From Strigamia acuminata (Eukaryota > Arthropoda > Chilopoda > Geophilomorpha > Linotaeniidae): a stretch of 64,000 bases of DNA. Shown in pieces: positions 54,961 through 64,000 of the stretch; position 1 is the stretch's first letter; the number at the start of each line of letters is the position of its first letter. The DNA is taken from NCBI GenBank assembly GCA_949358305.1, contig OX442320.1, positions 12,044,259 to 12,108,258 of the forward strand. Reading direction: 5' to 3'. Below the pieces are notes generated by a model that was not told the DNA's origin, did no database searches, and saw only the letters and a list, made by a program, of their open reading frames with translations. Made by a program: the position numbers and the translations under genes.

Positions 54961-55039
54961 GGTTTTTGATTGGCTGTGCTGATTAGTCTGCGAGCCTGTA
55001 CTAATTTGCATGTTCTTTTTTTAAACTTGTCTTCGAGCT

Positions 55040-55530
55040 CAGTTTTCGCTATTCGGTGTTCCGGTTCGGTGCAGGGCGCACACGTTGGGGATTTTCTACG
55101 GTGAGTAAATTGTTCTTTTTTATTTTATTTAATACTTTGCACTTTTATTTAATTGTCTTTCGTTTTCACACTGCGCTGTTCATTTAAAAAGCGCAATAAG
55201 TTTTAGCTGGTTTAGAGAGTAGTTTCTATAACTATCGATTTGGTTTTCAGGCCTAACTTTTCATTCTCTCGCGCATTACTTAACACAAAAGGCGTCGGCA
55301 TGTTTAATTTGTTGCTTTTGACCTTTCGTCTTATTAATTTTTATACTTTATTAATTCTGTGATTTACTAATTGTGTATTTTTTAATTTTTTAGGTTTAAA
55401 CGTACTTCTAGGTTAACACGGAGGATTCAACACTGGAGAACTTATTTATTTATTGCAATTTTTCTCATTTATTTGTAATTCTTTAAGTGTAATTTTTTAT
55501 TCTTTAAGTGAAATAAAAGTTATTTGTGTG
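55040..55530 (+). ncRNA. Possible spliced, polyadenylated non-coding transcript
   Basis: Inverted CCAAT (ATTGGCT) near 54970 precedes a GC-richer segment ending at a consensus donor (TCTACG|GTGAGT, intron from 55101). An acceptor (TTAATTTTTTAG) ends at 55393, and AATAAA at 55512-55517 is followed by a GT-rich stretch. No ATG-initiated ORF crosses the joint. The arrangement looks like a small gene, but there is no proof of transcription. Confidence 0.3.
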
Positions 55531-55550
55531 TTGTCATTGTAATTTTTCTG

Positions 55551-55594
55551 CAAGTTTTATTTCAACTATATTTTTATAGTTGAAATAAAACTTG
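55551..55594. repeat. Perfect 20-bp inverted repeat with 4-nt loop
   Basis: Arms 55551-55570 and 55575-55594 are exactly complementary around a TTTT loop. Each arm contains an AATAAA on one strand, so the hairpin carries poly(A) signals in both directions. Confidence 0.9.
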
Positions 55595-55695
55595 TAGTAA
55601 AATTATAATTGTGCAATATAATTTGAATTATAATTTCTCTAGTATTTTATTTAAAATGGGAAATCTGTATACCCACCCACCATCCCTTTTTTATT

Positions 55696-55753
55696 CTAAG
55701 TCCAAACCTATAAAAATTTGGCATAGATTCGCCTTTTTGATATTTGGACTTAG
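55696..55753. repeat. Short inverted repeat, possible MITE fragment
   Basis: CTAAGTCCAAA at 55696-55706 and its exact complement TTTGGACTTAG at 55743-55753 enclose 36 bp. The following GC-richer sequence (about 55850-56030) is unlike its AT-rich surroundings and is unidentified. Confidence 0.5.
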
Positions 55754-56059
55754 TAAATTTTTTGGAGAAATGACATAGCTCATAAAAAATAAAACTTTAT
55801 TAAAAATATATGCTTTACACAAAAAACTTTACAAATTTTTCCTTAAAAGGAAAATGTATGGCAAATGACAAGTTTAAGCGGGTTATAACGGACCATTTAA
55901 GGATTTGTCTCGGGTAACCATCCCCCTTGAGACTCCGCCGTTTTACCACACCTGGGACCCAAAGTGTGCCACGCTCTGGGCCCCCAAAATCATGTCCCAC
56001 GATGTTTTCCCGACGTTGATGTTAAAATTTATTTTTATTAACCTAATGTCCTAAAGGAA

Positions 56060-56143
56060 ATAAAAAAATTATCAAATTAAAATCAAAATCAAAATACAAA
56101 AATTATCAAATTAAAATCAAAATCAAAATACAAAAATTGCAAA
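56060..56143 (+). repeat. Tandem duplication of an A-rich 38-bp unit
   Basis: ATTATCAAATTAAAATCAAAATCAAAATACAAAA-like units lie in direct succession (about 56066-56138). Confidence 0.7.
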
Positions 56144-56700
56144 AGTAGAAATAATTATACAAAAATAGTAATTAGTAAAATGTAGAAACACAAATTTTGG
56201 AACTAAAATATTAGAAATTCGTATCTACCGCACGTTGAAATTATTCGTGTCTACTGTCTACTGTCTACCGCTCGTTGAAATTCCTCTAGTCCTTCGGAAA
56301 TTCGTTTAGTGTTTCTGAAATGAAAAAAACGAATAAAAAGTTAAACTAAAGTAATAAATTACCGTGAAATGAGAATAAAGTTTTATTAAATTTTCAAAAA
56401 ATATTAAATAAAACTAAGGAAAACTAAAACACTATCCAAAAATAACTAAAATAACTAAAATATAGAAGGGCAAAACGTCTAATAATTAATTCCACGAAAC
56501 ACGAATTTAAAAACCACTAAATTAAAGCTAAAAAGTAAAATTTGAAATAAACTCACTATTAGAACGCCGTGCGCTTCGCCTCCAAGCCGGGATGAAAACT
56601 GATAAAAATCTAAGCGGAAAAATAAAAATGCAAAATAGCAAACGCCTCGTAACCTCATCTGAATAACCAATCAAAAATCAGAGAAAATTCGAGAAAAAAT

Positions 56701-57000
56701 TCCAACTTCCTCCGTGCCGTCACCTGGTGATAAAAACTTTAAATACAAAATTCTCAAAAGAGTTGCTAAGCAACGAAATTTTAAATTCATCATTTCAATG
56801 CGTACCAAGAATGTGTAATGCATCATTCACCTACTATTGATTTAAACGTTATTAAATTATCTAATAGTAATCTATTGTGATGGGATGATATTTCTAGAAA
56901 AATGTCAAATTCCTGCCTGCTGTCACCTGGTGATAAAAATTGGAAACAAAGAAATCTCGAGAGAGTTGCTAAGCAACGCAACTCTGAGTGCATCATTTGC
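56701..57000 (+). repeat. Duplicated ~95-bp element carrying an X-box palindrome
   Basis: Segments about 56701-56796 and 56907-57000 are diverged direct copies. Both share TCACCTGGTGATAAAAA and, 35-50 bp later, the perfect palindrome GTTGCTAAGCAAC (56762-56774 and 56965-56977), which matches an RFX X-box with a one-base spacer. Confidence 0.75.
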
Positions 57001-58185
57001 GACATTTGAGTTCTTCATTTAAACTGAACTATAGAGTACTCTATGAACTGAACATACTAAACACAAGAATTTCCTCGCGCAATGCAATATGGGATAGCGG
57101 GACAGCGCGAACCCATGGCTGCCATCTTGATGTACAACGTAAACAAAGGTTATTATTGATTTCGGCCTGGATCTTGGAACTAATGACCCAAAGAAAACAA
57201 AAATTACAGAAAATGAGGAAGGAAGATTGACTGAGAGCAGGAAATAGTACATCGATTATAATGGAAAAGGTAAATTTATTGATTTATAATTAATTCTGAA
57301 CATTTTGTATAAAACCTGTCAATTTGTATCTCACAATTGTTGTAAGACGGATGTAATTTGACCATTTTGTGATGGTTTTCGAATGATCAGACATCGCGAC
57401 TATCCAAAGTTAAGTAAGCCTAAGCCATGAGCAAACATTGGATTTGGACCCGAAAACATTTCTAAATTTTCGTGTTACTCAAAACAGAGCTGCTGACAAA
57501 ATGATGTTACTCGGAGGTGCATTTCTCCCTTGGCTATGTGAGGGAAACTTTCCTAATCCATTCCAACTAACAGTAAGCTGCATTTCTTCGGGTTATCTAG
57601 GTAATTAGAAATAAAACGATGCAAATTATCAGTGGTAAAGAATTCTCGATTTTATTACTTCTTTGCTGGAGTAGAAATAAATAAATGAGTTGGCAAACTT
57701 CGCAGTACGAATTTAGCATCAAGATACCGTGCACGGACTATAGGCAACATACTACTCTTATCAGTTGAAGAAATGGCGAGAAGGCGAGAAGTACGCGTGC
57801 GTGTTTCTTTATTTGTGAAATCCTGCTTTTTTAGCTAGAGAAGATCACAGTAAAGAGTAAGTTTGTTTTTTTTTCCTCCCAAACTAACCAGAAAATATAG
57901 ATTTGCGCTGATTTTCAATTCTGGTAATTTGTTCTGCAACTAGATGAACAAATTTTTTTTTTTTTAAATTAAAATTAAAAACCTTTTGGCATTTTTACTT
58001 TCATTTCAAATCACTTTATTTTAATCAATTATTACACGGAATTTCTCTCGGGTTTCAAGCGCAATTTAATCCCATTTCTCGGCCTTATAATCAGAAATGA
58101 CCTCAGAATGTGAATCAAAACCACTTTTTCTTCCATCCACGCAAACGTTTGACCTGACATCAATTAAAAAACATGAGTAAAATAG

Positions 58186-59597
58186 TCTTTAGTGATTTAT
58201 CTCGAGATATTTGGACTGACCGATGTAATTTCTTGGTGCAGAAGGGCAGAAACGCGTTCGGGGTTCCTTTTCTGCACATTTTTCTTAAGAAATCTACCTG
58301 GATCAAACATTTCCGGATCTGGAAAAATCATTTAATGTCTGTGCAACATGTGGGATAAAACATTGGCTGTAACTCTAGAAGGAATGGTATCTTATAATCC
58401 TCTGAAATGGAACAAAATGATCACAAATTGCAACTATAATATAAAATGCAATTTCAATACCAATAATTCCGTTTTCCTGTAAGTACCGGGCAAATATTGG
58501 CACTGATGGAAAAAGAAAGTCGCAGTGATTCCTAGAATGTAAACAAATCAAAAATTAATTTTTTTTTTCCTTTTACAAAGTATAATAATTGTTATTTATT
58601 TACTTTGAAGTTTGATGACACGTAATAAATATTTCACTTCCTTTATATTATCGGAAGACACGTAACACCTAACCTTATTGGAGAAAATTAGCAACAACTA
58701 AATCTAGATTTCTCAAATTGAAATAAATACCAAATACGGAATCGATTTCTAACTTCGTGGACTTTGCTTTGAATATGAGGATGGGATCCGAGTAAATACA
58801 GAGCCCAGCTAATGGCAGCTAATGGCAGTTGTGTCGTGTCCTTCGAACATGACATCTTCTCGTATGTCCAAATCAGTCCTATTGCGGCCACCACCTGCAG
58901 CTTCGATGAGTAAATCGAGAAACCGAGCAAAGGAAATCCGAGTGCGATTTTAATTCTCCTATTTTTATTTTGCCATTCCGCTTTCTTCTCTTGTATCACC
59001 TAAAAACCAGATAAATATATTAAATGGAATTTAATTTACCACTTTCAAATATCAGTACATTAAATTCGTACTTAATTTGTAAAGGAATGTAGAATGTGTA
59101 AACATTGCGCATGCTCTTTCTTTGCCACTTTTCGTGAAGCAAAATACCCAATCCGGCCACAGAGTGATTCGCATTTGCCTCGAATGAATAATTTCTTGAA
59201 TCCTGCAAGGAAATCAATAATTAACACTAGTCTGAATATGTGTTGACACGCTATTTTCTACCTTTCAGTAGCTTTTACAAAAAGTGAATTATCGCAGCCT
59301 TGAGCATTTACATGTCATGTCGACCCATGACTGCATCTGCGAAAACATTAATAATAATAATAATAATAAACGATAATAATAAAATAATACATAATAACGT
59401 ATTAACCACAAATAATATCGAGTGTGCAAAGTGTCATGAGCGGAAAGACTTCAAATGTAGATTTTTTAACTTCAATTCTCAGTTTATTAACCAACACCTC
59501 GGCTTGTTCATTGAAAGCTGATACAAAGTCCTCCAAAATACGGAAATGAAACGATGGAGTGAGCAGTTTTCGTCTCGAGTGCCATTTTGTACCATTA
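58186..59597 (-). pseudogene. Decayed CYP4-family cytochrome P450
   Basis: Five exon-like blocks in transcript order. 59407-59597 is intact: KWHSRRKLLTPSFHFRILED and CTLDIIC, the C-helix region. 59072-59212 reads IQEIIHSRQM...LWPDWVFCFTKSGK then shifts frame to EHAQCLHILHSFTN. 58754-58999 reads FLDLLIEAAG...TDLDIREDVMFEGHDTTA (I helix; three residues missing before MFEG), then a 10-bp tandem duplication (GCCATTAGCT) shifts frame before AISWALYLLGSHPHIQSKVH. 58461-58531 has the K-helix ESLRL and, one frame off, PSVPIFAR. 58186-58401 carries HRH-stop, MIFPDPEMFDPGRFLKKN, a frameshift and PRNYIGQ, where the heme-ligand Cys of RNCIGQ is Tyr. Multiple shifts, stops and loss of the cysteine show it cannot encode an active enzyme. 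Exon order and splice signals are retained, so it is an unprocessed duplicate. Confidence 0.88.
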
Positions 59598-59599
59598 CT

Positions 59600-61000
59600 A
59601 AAACATTAAAGTTTATTATTTAGGGTTTAACGAGGCAGAAATTCCTAGAAATTAATATAAAAACCTTATCAACAACCCAGTTGGTTGAAGGAAATTGTAG
59701 TCAATTGACTTACAAACAAGTTAGATATGTGACTACTCGTCAAAATAGCCTAGGAATAAATAAAGAGACGAGCAAAAATCGACATTTTCGGCATGAAAAA
59801 CGACGTGATACGCTGATACGGTTTCAAACCTAACCACGATCGGTACAACCTGCATCTCGTATGGCAAACGGTGCACGCAGGCATTAGTTCAAACAATACC
59901 ATCACCACTCACCAGTCCTTCGCCGCAAATGAGATTTTTAGCAGATGATGAGTTTTTACAGCGAAAATACCGGATTATATATTAGGGGGCAGATTTGTGT
60001 ATCTATAAACTTGTAAAATGAAATTCTATAAAATGTTAAGTAACTCTCCCAAGAAGATGGTCTTGCGGAGAAGTCTATCGCAACTCGTCACTCACCACCA
60101 TCCCAAAAAGAAGATGAAGTGTGCATATTAACTTGTTAGAAAATGTTATTTTATTTTTATTTAAACGCAGGAATGTAGAGTTGAGTTGAGTTTGAAACGA
60201 ATGCAAAATATTTGAGTTGTAAACTAACCAAACCAGATGAGAAAACTTGTTTCTTCTTTACAAGTAAGAGGAATTCATTTTGAGCTAATTGCAATTTAAT
60301 AAGGTTTGGTCCGCTTTGATATTGTATTTATAAGTGAAATAGGACTAATTGTGAAACGGTTATTTTTTTGGACATACAGTATCTAGTTTTAAAAACAGCT
60401 AAGGTAGAATGTAGAACGGTCAAATGAAAAGGACATTTTTGTTCTTACCGTAGTAGAGTATTGCTGTTGCTGGCGATGCAATGAAGTTCTGCAAAGGTAT
60501 TTGCTTTATCCTAGTTGCAACGAACTTAAAAGTGCGGTTCTGTTAAGGAATAATCCTTTATCAAGTGTGTGAATTTATACAAAATTAGTATTGATTAGCA
60601 CAAAGGTAGAGTCTCACCGGATACAAATCTGCACTTTGCTATTTCTTATTTTATTCATTCAGCATGTATTGAATGAAATTGTTGTATTGGTGCTAAGTCA
60701 TTATGTATTGGCTGTAATTAGCGAGCATAGATTGACTAGTAGTAATGCTATACAGTATTGTCCCGTAAGCAGTAGCTATAAATTATTATTATCCTGATCC
60801 CATCCAGTGTGTTTTAACATTAAAGTAAATACATAAACTAATTTTGTACTATTGGCTTAAATGTGTTCAGATTTCTACTTCAGGTTATTTTTTTAAGTTT
60901 GTATGAATAGACATCATAGAAAATAGTTCTTTGCATATTGTACCTGATAAGGTTAAGTAATGCTAATTCTATCTTTTTTCTTGAATTTACCGTTATGTTT
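59600..61000. other. AT-rich region without a supported gene
   Basis: A minus-strand GEGL codon run before a donor at 59912 could be a relic of the P450 exon upstream of the pseudogene, but is too short to claim. A 37-codon basic ORF at about 60019-60132 (+) has no recognisable similarity. Confidence 0.3.
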
Positions 61001-61269
61001 CTTTCTGTTTCTTGTAATTGTTATCCTTGTGTTCCTTAACAATGTACACCCGTAGAAAAAAAACTTTCCTTGAATACCTAGGCACCACTGTCTTCAAGGG
61101 AAATTTTTTTCCACGGTCGTGCTTGTTCTCTGCTTACTGTACGCGTGTGTGTTGTCCTTTCCGTTTGTCCTCGGTTTATTTTACGTTTGTTTATTGTCAT
61201 GTTGCTACTCACTGTTTCTTACTAGTAGGTACCATTCTGTCATAAGTCTGACATAAAAACTGTCCTGCA

Positions 61270-61587
61270 GCCAGTCACTGTCTTGTACAACTATGCTCCA
61301 GCCATTGCTTGTCTGTCGTTAGCCAATGTATACTTGCCATTAAAAGTTTCTCATGAGGTGTTGTCTTGTTGTTAATCAATATAGTCGCAATTGGAAGTGT
61401 GATATTAGGTATCGTCCTGTTGCTAGTCACCATATTCGCCATTGGAAGTTTTTGATTGAGTACCGTCATGTCGTTAGTAAATGTACTAAACGTTGGAAGT
61501 TTACCATTAGGTATCGTCCTTTTCCTAGTCACTGCAGACTCCTATCATTAAGTATCGTCCTGTTGCTAGCCACTGCGCACCCCTAAC
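61270..61587 (-). repeat. Diverged minisatellite units in inverted orientation
   Basis: Several 39-bp-like units (e.g. GTATCGTCCTGTTGCTAG at 61411 and 61553) are the reverse complement of the array to the right. They are more diverged than the main array. Confidence 0.75.
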
Positions 61588-64000
61588 GTGGTGGCTAGCA
61601 GCAGGACGATTCCTAATGATAGGGGTTTAGTGACTAGGGACAGGATGGATCCTCATGATAGAGATTTAGTGACTAGGGACAGGATGGATCCTAATGATAA
61701 GGGTTTAGTGACTAAGGATAGGATGGATCCTCTTGGTAGCAGTTTAATGACTAGGGAAAAGATGGATCCTAATGATAAGGGTTTAGTGACTAAGGATAGG
61801 ATGGATCCTAATGATAGGGGTTTAGTGACTAGGGACAGGATGGATCCTCATGACAGAGATTTAGTGACTAGGGACAGGATGGATCCTAATGATAGAGATT
61901 TAGTGACTAGAGACAGGATGGATCCTAATGATAAGGGTTTAGAGACTAAGGATAGGATGGATCCTCTTGGTAGCAGTTTAATGACTAGGGAAAGGATGGA
62001 TCCTAATGATAAGGGTTTAGTGACTAAGGATAGGATGGATCCTAATGATAGGGGTTTAGTGACTAGGGACAGGATGGATCCTAATGGTAGGGATTTAGTG
62101 ACTAGGGACAGGATGGATCCTAATAATAGGGATTTAGTGACTAAGGACAGGATGGATCCTAATGATAGGGGTTTAGTGACTAGGGACAGGATGGATCCTA
62201 ATGATAGGGGTTTAGTGACTAGGGACAGGATGGATCCTAATGGTAGGGATTTCGTGACTAGGGACAGGATGGATCCTAACGATAGGGATTTAGTGACTAA
62301 GGACAGGATGGACCCTAATGGTAGGGGTTTAGTGACTAGGGACAGGATGGATCCTAATGGTAGGGGTTTAGTGACTAGAGACAGGATAAATCCTAATGAT
62401 AAGGGTTTAGTGACTAGCGATAGGACTATTCTCAATGATAGAAGTATCGTGACTAGCGACAGGACGATTCCTAATGATAGGGGTGTACTGACTAGCAACA
62501 GGACTATCCCTAATGGTAGGGATATAGTGACTAGCAACAGGACGATTCCTAATGATAGGGGTGTACTGACTAGCGACAGGACAATTCCTAATGATAGGGG
62601 TATAGTGACTAGCGATAGGACTATTCCCAATGATAGGAGTATAGTGACTAGCAACAGGACTATTCCTAATGATAGGGGTGTACTGACTAGCAACAGGACT
62701 ATTCCTAGTGATTGGAGCATAGTGACTAGCAACAGGACTATTCCTAATGATAGGGATATAGTGACTAGCGACAGGACGATTCCTAATGATAGGGGTTTAC
62801 TGACTAGCGACAGGACTATTCCTAATGATACGGGTGTGATGACTAGCAACAGGACTATTCCTAATGATAGGGGTGTACTGACTAGCAACAGGACTATTCC
62901 TAGTGATTGGAGTATAGTGACTAGCGACAGGACCATTCCTAATAATAGGGGTATAGTGACTAGCAACAGGACCATTCCTAATGATAGGGGTATAGTGACT
63001 AGCGACAGGACGATTCCTAATGATAGGGGTGTAGTGACTAGCGACAGGACCATTCTTAATGATAGGGGTATAGTGACTAGCGACAGGATGATTCCTAATG
63101 ATAGGGGTGTAGTGACTAGCGACAGGACCATTCCTAATGATAGGGGTGTACTGACTAGCGACAGGACAATTCCTAATGATAGGGGTGTAGTGACTAGCGA
63201 TAGGACTATTCCCAATGATAGGAGTATAGTGACTAGCAACAGGACTATTCCTAATGATAGGGGTGTATTGACTAGCAACAGGACTATTCCTAGTGATTGG
63301 AGCATAGTGACTAGCAACAGGACTATTCCTAATGATAGGGATATAGTGACTAGCGACAGGACGATTCCTAATGATAGGGGTTTACTGACTAGCGACAGGA
63401 CTATTCCTAATGATACGGGTGTGATGACTAGCAACAGGACTATTCCTAATGATAGGGGTGTACTGACTAGCAACAGGACTATTCCTAGTGATTGGAGTAT
63501 AGTGACTAGCGACAGGACCATTCCTAATAATAGGGGTATAGTGACTAGCAACAGGACCATTCCTAATGATAGGAGTATAGTGACTAGCGACAGGACGATT
63601 CCTAATGATAGGGGTGTAGTGACTAGCGACAGAACCATTCCTAATGATAGGGGTATAGTGACTAGCGACAGGACGATTCCTAATGATAGGGGTGTAATGA
63701 CTAGCAACAGGACAATACTTCATGGAAGGGGTGTGCAGTAACCAGCAACAGGACAATACTTCATGGAAGGGATGCGCAGTAACCAGCAACAGGACGGTAC
63801 CTAATAATAAGGGTGTGCAGTGACTAGTAAAAGGACAATACTTCATGGGAGGAGTTGCAGTTACTACCAACAGGACAGTACCTAATAATAGGGGTGCGCA
63901 GTGACTAGTAAGAGGACTGTACTTAATGATAGGGAGTGTGCCGTGGCTAAATACAGGATGATACTTAATGGTAGGCATGTGCAGTGACTAGGAACAGGAC
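61588..64000 (+). repeat. 39-bp minisatellite array (about 60 copies, runs off the window)
   Basis: Unit length 39 bp throughout. Three zones: a GGATGGATCC type (61620-62390, with a BamHI site per unit), a GACTAGCRACAGGAC..ATTCC type (62400-63710), and a more diverged CAGTAACCAGCAACAGG type (63711-64000). Higher-order copies are visible: a 585-bp (15-unit) segment recurs (markers at 62703 and 63288) and a 234-bp (6-unit) segment recurs (markers at 61731 and 61965). The frame stays open for 717 codons on plus and 619 on minus only because 39 is divisible by three. Confidence 0.95.

Noticed and set aside
57380-57440. Second 5S-like segment
   Set aside because: Only box A is similar; box C is absent, so chance is likely.
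58688-59217. Minus-strand ORFs of 103 and 65 codons as genes
   Set aside because: They are out-of-frame or frame-mixed readings of the CYP4 pseudogene; the P450 similarity switches frame within each block.
60019-60132. 37-codon basic ORF (KKMVLRRSLSQLVTHHHPKK)
   Set aside because: Too short, no conservation evidence, located in repeat-rich DNA.
61588-63741. Open frame of 717 codons (+) with a matching 619-codon frame (-)
   Set aside because: Both come from a 39-bp repeat whose length is divisible by three and whose unit lacks stops in these frames; no flanking gene structure, signal or domain is present.

Overview
The window is nuclear DNA of an animal with a compact genome. Twelve multi-exon or adjacent protein genes fill the first 54 kb, most introns are only 50-80 bp with GT-AG ends, and neighbours sit a few hundred bases apart in head-to-head, tail-to-tail and head-to-tail pairs. 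A full Dishevelled (DIX, PDZ, DEP), a FER-type kinase, Rheb, Flightless-1 and CPED1 mark it as metazoan. Protein lengths and exon-by-exon similarity are close to the human genes (reconstructed CPED1 1026 aa, RHEB 182 aa). I cannot name the phylum from this sequence alone. One AT-AC intron suggests the minor spliceosome is present.

Layout: INO80D (+) 1.07-4.39 kb; MCEE and a COX14-like small ORF (-) 5.13-5.88 kb, only 4 nt apart; TRAPPC10 (+) 6.03-10.61 kb; RACGAP1 (+) 10.9-13.67 kb; RHEB (+) 14.0-15.13 kb; FER/FES-type tyrosine kinase (-) 15.63-19.73 kb; V-ATPase subunit a (+) 20.2-25.18 kb; Dishevelled (+) 25.47-28.19 kb; an unrecognised coiled-coil gene (-) 28.79-29.85 kb; FLII (+) 30.3-35.87 kb; an 11 kb gene-poor AT-rich block with many purine/pyrimidine tracts and a 5S-like fragment; CPED1 (+) 47.2-52.21 kb; stearoyl-CoA desaturase (+) 52.8-54.09 kb. 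The last 10 kb is repeat-rich: a possible spliced non-coding gene, hairpins, a duplicated element carrying an RFX-type X-box, a decayed CYP4 cytochrome P450 on the minus strand, and a 39-bp minisatellite array running off the right edge.

The genes do not form one pathway; most are housekeeping or signalling genes packed together (chromatin remodelling, propionate metabolism, Golgi traffic, cytokinesis, TORC1 activation, organelle acidification, Wnt signalling, actin regulation, lipid desaturation). Divergent pairs (COX14-like/TRAPPC10, FER/V-ATPase, unknown/FLII) share 150-480 bp promoter regions. Points worth attention: the apparent dicistronic COX14-like/MCEE unit, a U12-type AT-AC intron in TRAPPC10, mutually exclusive exons in V-ATPase a, a splice donor embedded in the conserved Dishevelled C-terminus, and the P450 pseudogene whose heme cysteine codon has become tyrosine. 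All exon joins were made by eye from splice consensus, frame and remembered family sequences; summed lengths were checked for frame.
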